Source of the DNA: Oscillospiraceae bacterium MB24-C1
GTDB taxonomy: Bacteria; Bacillota; Clostridia; Oscillospirales; Ruminococcaceae
NCBI GenBank assembly: GCA_030913685.1
Contig: CP133187.1
Location: 496,001 to 560,000, forward strand
Length of the DNA: 64,000 bases
Direction of reading: 5' to 3'
In this document: one piece after another, positions 55,496-64,000 of the stretch
How the letters are laid out: every line of letters begins with the position of its first letter
Position numbering within the stretch: position 1 is the first letter of the stretch
Translations under genes and position numbers: made by a program
The notes under the pieces: generated by a model
Told to the model about the DNA's origin: nothing
The model's database searches: none
Seen by the model: the letters and a program-made list of their open reading frames with translations, nothing else

Positions 55496-56659
55496 CTATC
55501 TAACCTTTTTACCATTTAAGAAAACAGCAGTCGGTTTTTCGAGACCCAAGATTGGGTCGTTTTTATAAATTACAATATCGGCATCCTTACCCACTGCTAA
55601 TGACCCCACTCGATCAGCTATACCACAGATTTCGGCGGCGGTGATGGTGACAGCACGCAACGCCGCCTCACGTGGCATACCCGAATGATGGGCAATAGCG
55701 GCCGAAAGCATTAAAAATTCCTGGGGCAGCTCGGGATGATCGGTGCAGATAGCTGTCTTAACCCCATATCGCAGCATCACGGCGGGCGTCTCGCGGGACA
55801 AACCCACCAGCTCGGGTTTACTGCGGGTACCCAAGATCGGCCCACACACCACCGGAACGCCCTCGGCTGCGAATCGCTCGGCCACGAGATGCGCCTCCGT
55901 TGCATGAATAATAACGCCTCGCAGAGAAAACTCTTTTAGAATGCGCACGGCGGTAAAAATATCGTCGGCGCGATGGGCGTGTATGTGAACAGGCAGTTCG
56001 CCTCGCAGTATCGGCAGCAACGCCTCACTTTTGGCATCGAATTCAGGCGGATCAAGTTCATCCTCCTCATCCTGCTCATAGCGCTCATAATCCTCCTGAT
56101 AACGGCGAGCGGCATATAGCGCCTCGCGAATCAGCGCTGTCGTGGCCATGCGAGTGCCTGGCGCTTGAGAGCGCGCCGCGTAGGTGCTCTTAGGATTCTC
56201 TCCCAGCGCAAGCTTCATGGCTGCCACGGGCAGCAGCAGCATGTCATCGATGCAGCAGCCGCCGGTTTTAACCGCGGCCGACTGGCCGCAAATGGCGTTG
56301 GCACTACCCGGCCCAGTCACAACGGTCGTCACACCGTAGTCCAACGCTTCTGAAAAGCCGCGATCTAACGCGTTGATGCCATCAATAGCCCGAAGCTGGG
56401 GCGTAACAGGGTCTGAAATTTCATTACCGTCTTCACCTTCAAAACCCAGCCCATCCCCAAAAAGGCCCAGATGACTGTGTGCATCCACCAGTCCTGGCAT
56501 TGCCCATGCGCCGGCAAAATCATGACACGGCTCATCAGCGTTACGAACAAGCTGCGCCATAGGGGCAACTTCAGCGATCTTATCCCCTTCAATGCGAATA
56601 AAGCCGTTTGATACGGCTTCGCCTTGCATCGTTTCAATCCTGACGTTTGTAATTAGCAT
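55496..56659 (-). CDS. Metal-dependent amidohydrolase
   Basis: 387 aa, imidazolonepropionase/dihydroorotase-like superfamily. Metal ligands are visible in order: DAHSH near residue 60, HIHAH, HATEAH, and the late CTDHPE aspartate. The C-terminus (GKDADIVIYKNDPILGLEKP) is typical of the family. Start at 56657-56659 with GGAGG 7 nt upstream. Substrate unknown; probably cyclic amide or peptide-like. Confidence 0.9.
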   Translation of the reverse strand: MLITNVRIETMQGEAVSNGFIRIEGDKIAEVAPMAQLVRNADEPCHDFAGAWAMPGLVDAHSHLGLFGDGLGFEGEDGNEISDPVTPQLRAIDGINALDRGFSEALDYGVTTVVTGPGSANAICGQSAAVKTGGCCIDDMLLLPVAAMKLALGENPKSTYAARSQAPGTRMATTALIREALYAARRYQEDYERYEQDEEDELDPPEFDAKSEALLPILRGELPVHIHAHRADDIFTAVRILKEFSLRGVIIHATEAHLVAERFAAEGVPVVCGPILGTRSKPELVGLSRETPAVMLRYGVKTAICTDHPELPQEFLMLSAAIAHHSGMPREAALRAVTITAAEICGIADRVGSLAVGKDADIVIYKNDPILGLEKPTAVFLNGKKVR

Positions 56660-56681
56660 ATATCCTCCAAACAAGAACGGG

Positions 56682-56717
56682 CGTCTCTAAATGAACCATG
56701 ACATTCATTTAGAGACG
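56682..56717. terminator. Hairpin upstream of the amidohydrolase gene
   Basis: CGTCTCTAAATGA/TCATTTAGAGACG, perfect 13-bp stem, 10-nt loop, 23 nt before the amidohydrolase start. Terminator of the S1 gene or a leader element. Confidence 0.45.
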
Positions 56718-56758
56718 TCCGCGTTTACCCCACCTTTATGCGGGCGGTTCAAACGCAA

Positions 56759-56782
56759 CAGGGGCTGCATCGGCAGCCCCTG
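56759..56782. terminator. Hairpin downstream of the S1-domain gene
   Basis: CAGGGGCTGC-ATCG-GCAGCCCCTG, perfect 10-bp stem; T-tract weak on the minus strand. Confidence 0.5.
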
Positions 56783-56854
56783 TCTGCGCCGTATTTCAAA
56801 TAATCTGTCACGCACAGTAATTGCGTTAAGTCGTTTCACCCGATGGCACAGCAA

Positions 56855-57328
56855 TTATTTGCAGTGTCTCTTAGGTCCAGCACTGCCACGCTTGCTATCC
56901 AAATTGCGCCGGATATCTGACATTTTGTCGTCGCTGGTTTGCTTAAAACGGCTGAGCATATCTTCAAAGCTCTGCGGCGCATTATTTTGACGACTAAAAT
57001 CAATATCACTGCCGGGTCCCATGCGTCTGGGAGGAGGTGCAGTTCGCTGCGACTGGCCGGAACGCGGCCCTGCGTTTGTGCTGCGCGGCGCCTGTTCCAT
57101 CGCACGTTTAATAGAAAGGTTGACCTTACCCTCAGGGGTAATAGCAATCACCTTTACGCTAACGACCTGATTCTCCTGAAGAAAATCCCGAATTTCCTTA
57201 ACGTATGTAGCTGCGATTTCAGAAATGTGTACCATTCCCGTTTTCCCACCCGGGAGTTCGACGAAGGCCCCAAACTTTGTAATACCTGTAACTTTGCCTT
57301 CTACAATAGACCCGACTACAACCGCCAT
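56855..57328 (-). CDS. S1 RNA-binding domain protein (YabR/YugI-like)
   Basis: 157 aa: one S1 domain (about 1-75; GSIVEGKVTGITKFGAFVELPGGKTGMVHISEI) and a basic, glycine/arginine-rich tail. Resembles YabR, which in Bacillus lies right after divIC, exactly as here. Likely a ribosome- or RNA-associated protein. Confidence 0.88.
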   Translation of the reverse strand: MAVVVGSIVEGKVTGITKFGAFVELPGGKTGMVHISEIAATYVKEIRDFLQENQVVSVKVIAITPEGKVNLSIKRAMEQAPRSTNAGPRSGQSQRTAPPPRRMGPGSDIDFSRQNNAPQSFEDMLSRFKQTSDDKMSDIRRNLDSKRGSAGPKRHCK

Positions 57329-57379
57329 AAATGAATAGATCCTCCCAAAATTATTATCCTGTATGCTTATGTGCTTGTG

Positions 57380-57670
57380 TTAATTTCCGGAACGGTCGAT
57401 AAAAATCTTTTCATCCGGATAAGCATATCCCAACTTATCCCGCGCAACGCGCTCAATATACTCCTCATCGTTCTCACCGTTTAGAAGGCGCTGCGTTTCG
57501 GCGTTTATTTGTTGTTGCTGTTCGACACTTTGCTTGAGCGCCGAAAGATGCCGCCGTTTAGAGGTTACTTGAACCTGCATGCCAATCAGTGAGATCGCAA
57601 CATAGCCAACGAAACAAAGCATAAAGAAACGCACAAGCCAATTTGCTTTACGCTTTTTTCGCTTCGACAC
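57380..57670 (-). CDS. divIC: DivIC/FtsB-like division protein, internal start within the yabQ frame
   Basis: 96 aa from GTG (57668-57670), preceded by GGGAGGGG 5 nt upstream. Basic N-terminus (SKRKKRKANW), one membrane segment (LVRFFMLCFVGYVAISLIGMQ), a coiled coil, and the conserved YIERVARDKLGYAYPDEKIF. DivIC joins FtsL and DivIB in the divisome. The same frame is open upstream into yabQ with no stop, so both a free and a fused form are possible. Confidence 0.88.
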   Translation of the reverse strand: MSKRKKRKANWLVRFFMLCFVGYVAISLIGMQVQVTSKRRHLSALKQSVEQQQQINAETQRLLNGENDEEYIERVARDKLGYAYPDEKIFIDRSGN

Positions 57671-58258
57671 ATTTACCCCTCCCTGCTTTGAACGGTGAAG
57701 TCTGCCGCCAAATTGCGGTATATAGCGATTATACAATAATTTGACTTGCTTTTTCAAGCGTAATTTGCGATTACGACATACTTTTTTTACAAGAATGACA
57801 CGATTTACAGCCGCATTTTTTATCCGAATACCAAAAACACGATATAAAAACAGAAACGGTGCTAAAACGACTTTAGTCAATAGTCGAACAAGCCGAAGCA
57901 CCAGCTCTATAATTCCGGTCACCAACCGTATCATCAAATTCAAAACACCGCTGCCGAGTGCCACAAACCAGCTGCTCAGCGTCAGTCTAAAAATTACCCA
58001 ACCGAGCAACTCGCCACAAAAAACAAACCAGCGCAGTCGGCCGTCGCAATACCTTAGTAAAAAGCTAAAGGTCGCATATCCAACGACCAGCCAGTAAAAC
58101 AAATCCTGCAGGCAGATGACGACCGTGCCACCCCCGAAAGAGCGACGCAGAATACGAAAAAAATCAAAAAACACGCCAAGCGCCGCCCCCAGCAAACAGG
58201 CGCGCAGAAAATACTGGCATTCGGCGCTGAGTGAGAGCAGCAGCGGCAAATCTGTCAT
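57380..58258 (-). CDS. yabQ: YabQ spore cortex protein, reading through in frame into DivIC
   Basis: The N-terminal ~150 residues match YabQ: several membrane segments, LRACLLGAALGVFFDFFRILR, then DLFYWLVVGYATFSFLLRY. YabQ is needed for spore cortex formation. Its ATG overlaps the yabP stop (TGATG). Instead of ending at about residue 195 the frame continues into DivIC, giving one 292-residue frame. Whether the long protein is made or is a by-product of compact packing cannot be told from sequence. Confidence 0.82.
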   Translation of the reverse strand: MTDLPLLLSLSAECQYFLRACLLGAALGVFFDFFRILRRSFGGGTVVICLQDLFYWLVVGYATFSFLLRYCDGRLRWFVFCGELLGWVIFRLTLSSWFVALGSGVLNLMIRLVTGIIELVLRLVRLLTKVVLAPFLFLYRVFGIRIKNAAVNRVILVKKVCRNRKLRLKKQVKLLYNRYIPQFGGRLHRSKQGGVNVSKRKKRKANWLVRFFMLCFVGYVAISLIGMQVQVTSKRRHLSALKQSVEQQQQINAETQRLLNGENDEEYIERVARDKLGYAYPDEKIFIDRSGN

Positions 58259-58539
58259 CAACGGAACAACCTGCCCCACAGGCTCTGACGCGAAGAAGCG
58301 TTATCGGTATACTCCAGCGAATCAATCTCGCCGTCGAGCGCAAGCTCGCCCGATTCTACGTCGATCTTGCCCAGATGCAGATTGCTGCCCCGTACAACCA
58401 GCTCACCGACGTCAGTAAAAACAGCAACCATCTGCTCGTCAAAACTGTCGATATCCGTCACACCGGTGATGGTCAGCGCGCGCCTGCCGTCCATCACAAC
58501 CTTGTGCTGCTGCCGCAGCATGCTCTTATCCTCTGCCAT
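58258..58539 (-). CDS. yabP: Sporulation protein YabP
   Basis: 93 aa, YabP/YqfC family (HKVVMDGRRALTITGVTDIDSFDEQMVAVFTDVGELVVRG...). Sporulation protein required for spore cortex formation. GGGAGGT before the ATG. Order rqcP - yabP - yabQ - divIC - S1 matches the conserved Bacillus/Clostridia cluster. Confidence 0.94.
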   Translation of the reverse strand: MAEDKSMLRQQHKVVMDGRRALTITGVTDIDSFDEQMVAVFTDVGELVVRGSNLHLGKIDVESGELALDGEIDSLEYTDNASSRQSLWGRLFR

Positions 58540-58646
58540 ATGGCTTTACCTCCCTGCACGTTGGCTCATACATCTTAATTGTATGAGCCGCCACACAGAG
58601 GTTATGCCGCAAAAGACAACCTGATAACAGTTTAAGGCTGCAGCAG

Positions 58647-58889
58647 CTAATCTATAACGGTGTAAAGGTCAGAAGCTTCATCCTTTTTGGCGTGCTCCAC
58701 TACCGAAATAACCTTGACGGTCAGCGGCTTAGCTCCTAACCCAACGGTGATTTTATCCCCGACCTTGACATCGTAGGAGGCACGCGCCACCTTGTCGTTA
58801 ACCAAGATTCGACCGGCGTCACAGGCTTCGTTAGCGACGGTTCGGCGCTTGATCAACCGGGACACCTTGAGATATTTATCAAGTCTCAT
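58647..58889 (-). CDS. rqcP: S4-domain RNA-binding protein RqcP
   Basis: 80 aa. S4 domain start MRLDKYLKVSRLIKRRTVANEACDAGRILVN. RqcP stabilises P-site tRNA during RqcH-driven alanine tailing in ribosome quality control. Start at 58887-58889 with GGAGG 5 nt upstream. Between HU and yabP, the usual place. Confidence 0.92.
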   Translation of the reverse strand: MRLDKYLKVSRLIKRRTVANEACDAGRILVNDKVARASYDVKVGDKITVGLGAKPLTVKVISVVEHAKKDEASDLYTVID

Positions 58890-58903
58890 GTTTCCTCCAA
58901 AAA

Positions 58904-58940
58904 TAATAAGCCGGCGCAAAAGCTTAAACTATGCGCCGGC
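58904..58940 (-). terminator. Terminator of the HU gene
   Basis: Minus strand GCCGGCGCA/TGCGCCGGC stem followed by TTATTATTTTTGG. Confidence 0.75.
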
Positions 58941-58962
58941 AATACAATTTCTCTATTGAAAG

Positions 58963-59238
58963 TTACTTGGCCACAGCGTCCTTGAGTGCCTTGCCAGCCT
59001 TGAAAGAAGGCAGCTTGGAAGCGGCGATGGTAATTTCCTCTTTAGTTCTGGGGTTGATACCCTTTCTGGGACCACGGGTCTTTACCTCAAAAGCACCAAA
59101 ACCGACGAGAGATACTTTCTCTCCGGCAACAAGAGCCTCCGTGATAGCGTCAACAACAGCGGTAACAGCCTTTTCGCTGTCCTTTTTAGAAAGCTCGGTT
59201 TTTGCTGCAACAATTCCGATCAGATCTGCTTTTGTCAT
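58963..59238 (-). CDS. hup: DNA-binding protein HU
   Basis: 91 aa histone-like protein. Conserved [10 protein letters not shown] start, [25 protein letters not shown] with the DNA-intercalating arm and proline. GGAGGT before the ATG. Placed between mazG and rqcP as in Bacillus. Confidence 0.97.
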   Translation of the reverse strand: MTKADLIGIVAAKTELSKKDSEKAVTAVVDAITEALVAGEKVSLVGFGAFEVKTRGPRKGINPRTKEEITIAASKLPSFKAGKALKDAVAK

Positions 59239-59429
59239 AGTAGTAAAACCTCCAATAATTTTTACATCTTTACTTAGGGCTTGTTTGAAATTTCAAATCA
59301 ACGAATATTTCGCTGTAAAGCGGCAGGGAGTAAAAAGCGTAGGATTTCTTTTGGCTGTTTTGAGTATTTTAACCCAATCAGCTGCTCTTTACATAAAAAT
59401 AGACCGATATTTGTTTTTCTAAACAGCCA

Positions 59430-60239
59430 TTATTTGCTCTGTGCGTTTTTTACATCACGCCAAAGCTTGTTCAACCGATCAAGTGGTGCATGCTTTAAGT
59501 CTACATTTTCGCGCTCAGCAAGCTGTTCAACGGCGTCAAAGCGCCTTATAAACTTATTGCAGGACGCTGTGAGACCTTCTTCGGCATCTATGTCGAGCAT
59601 TCTTGCCACATTCACTGCCGAGAAAAGCACGTCACCTAATTCTTCATAACAAGACTGGTCATCTTGCTTAGCCATAGCAACCTTCAGCTCAACAATCTCG
59701 CTTTCAAGATCGGCTAAAGCCATGGCCGCATCTGGGTAATCAAACCCGGATTTTGCCGCACGCTTTTGAACCTTTTGGCTGCGCATAAGCGCGGGCAAAA
59801 CATTGGGCACACTGTGCAACGTATCAGAAACAGTCGTTTGCCCTTTTTCCCTTTTTTTGATCTCATCCCAGTTTTCGAGAACTTGTTTAGAATTATTAAC
59901 CACTGCGTCGCCAAAAATATGCGGATGACGCAAAATTAATTTTTTGCAAATGCCATCCGCCACATTGTCGATAGAAAAATCGCCGGTCTCTTCACTGATG
60001 CGGCTATGAAACACCACCTGCAGCAACAGATCACCCAACTCTTCACACAGCATTTTGGAATCGTTCGCGTCAATGGCCTCGACGACCTCATAAGCCTCTT
60101 CTATTAAATTCTTACGGATGCTTTCATGCGTCTGTTCCAAATCCCACGGACATCCATCTTTGTCCCGCAGCAGGGACATAATTCTAATCAAATCAGAAAC
60201 CTGATAATTCTCTTTCAGCTCGAACGCCATGCTGGCCAA
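59430..60239 (-). CDS. mazG: Nucleoside triphosphate pyrophosphohydrolase MazG
   Basis: 269 aa, two MazG domains in tandem with the acidic EEAYEVVEAID and EELGDLLLQVVFH / EELGDVLFSAVNVA helices that bind metal. Removes non-canonical NTPs. Start uncertain: a TTG at 60239 has AGGAG only 4 nt away; the ATG at 60228-60230 is 13 nt from it. In the conserved spoVB - mazG - HU - rqcP order. Confidence 0.94.
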   Translation of the reverse strand: MASMAFELKENYQVSDLIRIMSLLRDKDGCPWDLEQTHESIRKNLIEEAYEVVEAIDANDSKMLCEELGDLLLQVVFHSRISEETGDFSIDNVADGICKKLILRHPHIFGDAVVNNSKQVLENWDEIKKREKGQTTVSDTLHSVPNVLPALMRSQKVQKRAAKSGFDYPDAAMALADLESEIVELKVAMAKQDDQSCYEELGDVLFSAVNVARMLDIDAEEGLTASCNKFIRRFDAVEQLAERENVDLKHAPLDRLNKLWRDVKNAQSK

Positions 60240-60272
60240 AATTCTCCTTCTTTATCGGTAAAAACATCTTAC

Positions 60273-62024
60273 TTATTTTACCGCATTGTAACGCGATTTG
60301 CAAGGGGAATTACACCATAATAAAAGCAGTTTTTTTATTTTGGAGTCACTTTTAAGCAAATACAAATCGTTTTCCTGTATTGCACCCGAAAGCAAAAGCG
60401 TAACCAAATAGATTCCTCCGCCACAGACTATCGCCAATGCCAGCACCAACTTCTCGGAATAGTAGCCCGTAGTAGCATTTAAAATGCTCAGCGCGGTCAC
60501 GCAGCACAACAGAGATGCAAATAACGGCTTTAAAAACATCGGGAATAGACCGATATCGCCATCTATCGTACGCATTAGTACCGCCGTACCTCCCAGCATA
60601 ATAAACAGGTAGCAGCCCAATGTCCCCCACGGCGCACCTGATATGTTGACCGACGGTATCGAAATCAGCGCCCAGTTAATTAAAAATTTAATGGCAGCAC
60701 CACCCACCATCATTTTAACCGGAACATACACCCGCCCCACAGCTTGCAGCATGCTGTTCACCGCACCGGTAACGGCGACAAAAACTGCCGCGACCCCCAT
60801 AGGCTGCAGTAATCGGGCCGCTATTGCCACCTCAATGGGGTTGCTGTCAAAGATAGCCGACAAGATCGGTTTGGACAAAAAGCAAATACCTAGCCCCATC
60901 GGCATGGCAATGATGATGGTGACGCGAATAACCGACTCCACCTGTTGCCGCAGCTGTGACAGTCTGCCCTGAGAAGCCAGCGCAGCGATCATCGGTAATG
61001 CGCAGGTGCCGATGGCGGCGGTCAGGGCAGGAACGAGATTGAAAATTGTGATGGCGAGTCCAGTGTAGGAGCCGTAAAGAAAATTAGCGACCCGCTCGGC
61101 ATGCATGCTATCCAGCATGGCGTTCGGGTGGCTACGGCACAGCGCATCCCAGTCATTTTGTGCTGCAAAGCTGATGCGGTTCATAACCGACACCAGATCG
61201 ATTAGCGACGATATGTTGGTTACCAGCGCCCCGGCTGAAACTGGCAGCGCCATGCCGATGAGCAGCGAGGCCGTTTTCCCCGGGGAGATATTACTTTGCC
61301 CTGGCACTGCTTCGCCTTTTTGTAGCACATGATAAAGTGCAATCACCAGACTGCCTGCCGCAGTGGAGATCGCAACACCTGAGACAGCTGCGGCTGCAGC
61401 ATGTGGCGCGATAATCGTCATCGCCTCAGCGCGGTCAGCCACCATCACCCCGAACACACTGCCAGTGATATTAAAGCTGTGTATGCCGCTTTCCACACAG
61501 CGAAAAGCAAGATACAACCCCACAAAGAGCTTGATGACTGCCTCCACAACCTGTGAAAGTGCCGTGGGCACCATGTTTCGGCTACCCTCGTAGTATCCCC
61601 TAAAAACCGAAGTTATACAACAGAAAAACACCGCGGGCGCAATGGCTCTTACCGCTTTAAGCGCGTTCTGGTTTCCGATTGCCACGACAAAAAACGGTGC
61701 GACGAAATAGATCACCGCAAAGAGCAGCAATCCAATAAGCGGAAATAACATCAGTGCGACCGACATAATTCTCTGGCGGTCTTTTCGTCGACCTTTGGCG
61801 ATGGCTGAGGCCGTCAGCTTCGACACCGCCACCGGAAACCCGGCCACACTCAACGCATAAATGGGATTAAAGACGCTGTAAGCGGTCATGTAATAGCCCA
61901 TGCCCTCACCGCCTAAAATCCGAGTCAGCGGAATTTTGAAAAGCGCCCCGATAATTTTGACTAGCACAGCGGCCATCATCAGCGTAGCTGCCCCCGATGC
62001 AAATGACTGTCCTTTAGATTTCAA
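60273..62024 (-). CDS. spoVB: SpoVB-like polysaccharide flippase (MATE/MOP family)
   Basis: 583 aa with about 12-14 membrane segments. MOP-superfamily exporter; SpoVB and relatives flip lipid-linked cell-wall precursors and are needed for spore cortex. KSKGQSFASGAATLMMAAVLVKIIGALFKIPLTRILGGEGMGYY is typical. The TTG (62022-62024) sits right after an exceptionally G-rich ribosome-binding region (GGGGGAGGGGGAGG), whereas the longer frame's ATG has none. Confidence 0.9.
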   Translation of the reverse strand: MKSKGQSFASGAATLMMAAVLVKIIGALFKIPLTRILGGEGMGYYMTAYSVFNPIYALSVAGFPVAVSKLTASAIAKGRRKDRQRIMSVALMLFPLIGLLLFAVIYFVAPFFVVAIGNQNALKAVRAIAPAVFFCCITSVFRGYYEGSRNMVPTALSQVVEAVIKLFVGLYLAFRCVESGIHSFNITGSVFGVMVADRAEAMTIIAPHAAAAAVSGVAISTAAGSLVIALYHVLQKGEAVPGQSNISPGKTASLLIGMALPVSAGALVTNISSLIDLVSVMNRISFAAQNDWDALCRSHPNAMLDSMHAERVANFLYGSYTGLAITIFNLVPALTAAIGTCALPMIAALASQGRLSQLRQQVESVIRVTIIIAMPMGLGICFLSKPILSAIFDSNPIEVAIAARLLQPMGVAAVFVAVTGAVNSMLQAVGRVYVPVKMMVGGAAIKFLINWALISIPSVNISGAPWGTLGCYLFIMLGGTAVLMRTIDGDIGLFPMFLKPLFASLLCCVTALSILNATTGYYSEKLVLALAIVCGGGIYLVTLLLSGAIQENDLYLLKSDSKIKKLLLLWCNSPCKSRYNAVK

Positions 62025-62095
62025 TAGCCTCCCCCTCCCCCTTTTGAATCCTATTTCGAGTCTGGGGGCGAATATGCAGGTCATGGCATATCACG

Positions 62096-62126
62096 TAAAA
62101 AAATACTGCGAAGTAACACTCCGCAG
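62096..62126 (-). terminator. Terminator of the zinc-ribbon protein gene
   Basis: Minus strand CTGCG(gAGT..ACTt)CGCAG hairpin followed by TATTTTTTT. Confidence 0.75.
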
Positions 62127-62141
62127 CATTTTAGTCATACA

Positions 62142-62513
62142 TTATTCTCGGTTTTTAGTCAGGTTGACCCCGCAACTTTTACAGTAGGTGGTATCAACCG
62201 GATTAGCCGTTTCACAATTGGGGCACTTAATACCATCCCGGATGGATGCGATATTGGCGTTGATTTCATTGATACTCACTAAAAGCGAGTCGATTTCTTT
62301 AATGCAAACCGAAACCAGCTCATAGTTATCAGTTCCGGTTTTCTGCTGTTCATAGGTCAATATGCCAATCCGCTCATAGGTACTCTGTATCTGAGACCTA
62401 AGCTGCATCATCTGAAGCTTTAGCTTAGAAAGCTCAACAGCCGAACCCGTCTTTTTTGTCGCAACACTCGCAGCATTCCGCACCATATTCATAACACTGC
62501 CAAAAGCAGACAT
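62142..62513 (-). CDS. Coiled-coil protein with C-terminal zinc ribbon
   Basis: 123 aa. Helical, probably coiled coil, at about 20-95 (LSKLKLQMMQLRSQIQSTYERIG...), then a zinc ribbon CPNC...CKSCG at the C-terminus. Similar small proteins are common in Clostridia with no known function. ATG at 62511-62513 is 10 nt from AAGGGG; a GTG 9 nt earlier is too close. Confidence 0.75.
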   Translation of the reverse strand: MSAFGSVMNMVRNAASVATKKTGSAVELSKLKLQMMQLRSQIQSTYERIGILTYEQQKTGTDNYELVSVCIKEIDSLLVSINEINANIASIRDGIKCPNCETANPVDTTYCKSCGVNLTKNRE

Positions 62514-62605
62514 AAACCCCACGCCCCTTCACTGTATTGTTTTATATTATACCGCAAAATGGTATAAAATACAATGCTTATCAGAAGGTCTTTGTCCTTT
62601 TGCAG

Positions 62606-63547
62606 TTAATTCCCGATAAACTCCCGAAGCAGCGAATCCTCGGGAATATAGTGGTAATCAATATCGTCAAAAGCTTCTAGCAGATCAACAATTTGCTTGA
62701 CCTTGCCGGAATAAACCCTGTTGTCTTTAAGCGATTCGATCATCGGCAGTATGTAGTGATGGAAGACGCAGCCCTCATAGTCGAGCGAGGAATCGATCTT
62801 GTAATCCACACTGTCTCTGAAGGGATAAATGTACTTTTCTTCACCGTCCAGCACATCCTCCCATGCTAAGAGTGTCTCAAGTGGAGAGCGGTTACGGAAA
62901 TTGTGGTCGCGCACCATACGCCGGATAAGTCTGGCATCCTTCGGAGTGAGTACCTCGGTTTCGCCATCCATATACTTGGTGCGCGTGCTGACATAGGCGC
63001 GGTATAGCACGTTTTGATCCAGCACTTCCACCAGTCTAGGGTTAAGTGCATGCAACCCCTCAACTACAAGCACTCCGCGCTCCCCCAGTTGGACCTCATT
63101 GGTCTGGTCAGAGCGGGTGCTGTTGTTAAAGTCAAAAACCGGAAATGTTGCGCGCCCTTCCTTTAACAGACAGCCTAACGTCGTATTAATAAGCGGTAAA
63201 TCTAACGCTTCAACCGTCTCCATATCAGGTGTGCCGTCGGGCAGCTTAGGATAATTGGCTATACCTAAAAAGAAATCGTCCAACGATACCACAGGGGCGT
63301 GAAGGCCGTTTTTGGCAAACGCCTCCGAAATTTTGTGGGCGGTCGTCGTCTTACCTGAAGAGGAAGGGCCAGCCAACAGCACAATGCGGTACCGTCCGTT
63401 GCTGCTGAGCACTTGCTCGACAATTTCGTTTATCTGGTCAAAGTAGCCCTTTTCACACTGTGCGATAAAGTCACCCGGTTTTTTGGCTAATGTATTAATT
63501 TCGGTGACATCAATATGCGAATTTTTAACTTTACTAATGATTTTCAT
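62606..63547 (-). CDS. Uridine kinase-like nucleoside kinase
   Basis: 313 aa of the phosphoribulokinase/uridine kinase superfamily: Walker A GPSSSGKTT (near residue 60), the DDFF substrate motif, and VVEGLHALNPRL. Longer than canonical Udk (~210 aa). This longer group often carries an N-terminal TGS-like domain in other Firmicutes; here the N-terminus is short. Its ATG overlaps the hemZ 3' end by 14 nt. Confidence 0.88.
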   Translation of the reverse strand: MKIISKVKNSHIDVTEINTLAKKPGDFIAQCEKGYFDQINEIVEQVLSSNGRYRIVLLAGPSSSGKTTTAHKISEAFAKNGLHAPVVSLDDFFLGIANYPKLPDGTPDMETVEALDLPLINTTLGCLLKEGRATFPVFDFNNSTRSDQTNEVQLGERGVLVVEGLHALNPRLVEVLDQNVLYRAYVSTRTKYMDGETEVLTPKDARLIRRMVRDHNFRNRSPLETLLAWEDVLDGEEKYIYPFRDSVDYKIDSSLDYEGCVFHHYILPMIESLKDNRVYSGKVKQIVDLLEAFDDIDYHYIPEDSLLREFIGN

Positions 63548-64000
63548 AAAACTGTTTCACCCTTTCCTTACGATTGGATATCACTTGATAGCGCGAGAGA
63601 TATTCAGCCGGGTATTTAAAATTATAAATACGCTCAATATCCGCGCCATGCGGAGCGCGCAGCTTGGTGACTGCGCCGGCACCAGCAGCTAATATCGTGT
63701 GTGTCTCATCCATAATAAAGACATTATAAAGCCCTTCTTTGCCGGGCTTAGCATACCCGGTGTTATCTAAGCTACCCACCGCGTTTTTCTGACGGTAGAG
63801 ATAATAAGGCGTATAACCCGCTTGACAGATCAGCCGTCGTGCGGTATCCACCATCTGGGCCACCTCGCCGTGCCGGGAATATTGCCGCGCAACCTCCTGA
63901 GAATCTTCGGCCAGCGTACTGGCACGTTTTAATGTCAGCGTATGCACCGTAATGTTGTCCGGATTCAATGTCAGCACTTTTTTTAGTGATTTTTCAAAAC
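63534..64000 (-). CDS. hemZ: Coproporphyrinogen III oxidase-like radical SAM protein HemZ, 3' part
   Basis: C-terminal ~155 residues; the 5' part, including the radical-SAM CxxxCxxC, lies beyond the window. PDNITVHTLTLKRAS, then YYLYRQKNAVGSLDNTGYAKPGKE and RIYNFKYPAEYL are typical of HemZ. The frame is open to the right edge. The exact heme-related reaction in anaerobic Clostridia is unclear. Confidence 0.88.
   Translation of the reverse strand, partial: FEKSLKKVLTLNPDNITVHTLTLKRASTLAEDSQEVARQYSRHGEVAQMVDTARRLICQAGYTPYYLYRQKNAVGSLDNTGYAKPGKEGLYNVFIMDETHTILAAGAGAVTKLRAPHGADIERIYNFKYPAEYLSRYQVISNRKERVKQFYENH

Overview
The window looks like a chromosomal segment of an endospore-forming anaerobic Firmicute, most likely a Clostridia/Oscillospiraceae-type organism. 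This is inferred from gene content: SpoVB-like flippase, YabP, YabQ, a SpoVAF/GerA-type protein, GerMN-type lipoprotein, a pheS T-box leader, the hprK-murB-rapZ-whiA-dnaE-pfkA string, RqcP, IreB, HemZ and archaeal-type phosphoglycerate mutase. Base composition is moderate and most genes lie on the minus strand. I see no rRNA, tRNA or CRISPR array.

Layout. 1-9.7 kb: ylbF-like fragment, miaB, then uvrB - GerMN lipoprotein - uvrA in one operon. Its promoter appears to carry a LexA-type SOS box about 180 nt upstream of uvrB. 8.2-12.6 kb: a small broken ORF, a Nudix hydrolase, a lipoprotein, and a tightly overlapping alpha/beta hydrolase - acyltransferase - DUF6320 operon. 12.7-18.5 kb: a SpoVAF-like germination protein, a five-gene redox complex (two flavoproteins and three Fe-S proteins, all starts and stops touching or overlapping) resembling amino-acid/opine/hydroxyproline dehydrogenases, and a hotdog thioesterase.

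18.6-25.4 kb is an accessory, decaying island bracketed by two copies of a ~118-bp repeat. It holds a TnpB (IS200/IS605) fragment, a sigma factor/DUF4367 pair driving small secreted proteins (one with an in-frame stop before an M23 peptidase domain, one lipoprotein with a frameshift), and a Tn7-like transposon relic: tnsA, plus tnsB split by ~0.87 kb of foreign repeat-rich DNA. Clustered TTCCCATGT repeats upstream of tnsA look like the TnsB-binding transposon end.

25.4-42.7 kb is core: pfkA-dnaE-whiA-rapZ-murB-hprK (transcribed right to left), a divergent GT4 glycosyltransferase, prfB (no programmed frameshift), a RING/zinc-ribbon membrane protein, galU, rpsF-ssb-rpsR, folC and a PASTA protein whose kinase domain has lost its catalytic motifs. 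43-48.8 kb: mazF toxin without a visible antitoxin, a lipoprotein, T-box-controlled pheST, ireB. 49-55.3 kb: a secreted protein, mgtC-like gene, apgM, serC, THUMP methyltransferase, hpf. 55.5-64 kb: amidohydrolase, S1 protein, a sporulation/division cluster (mazG, hupB-type HU, rqcP, yabP, yabQ read in frame into divIC), spoVB, zinc-ribbon protein, uridine-kinase-like gene and the 3' end of hemZ.

Most unusual observations: the Tn7-like relic and its repeats, the yabQ-divIC continuous frame with an internal ribosome-binding site, the PASTA pseudokinase, the in-frame stop splitting a secreted protein from an M23 peptidase, and the SOS box of the uvrB operon.
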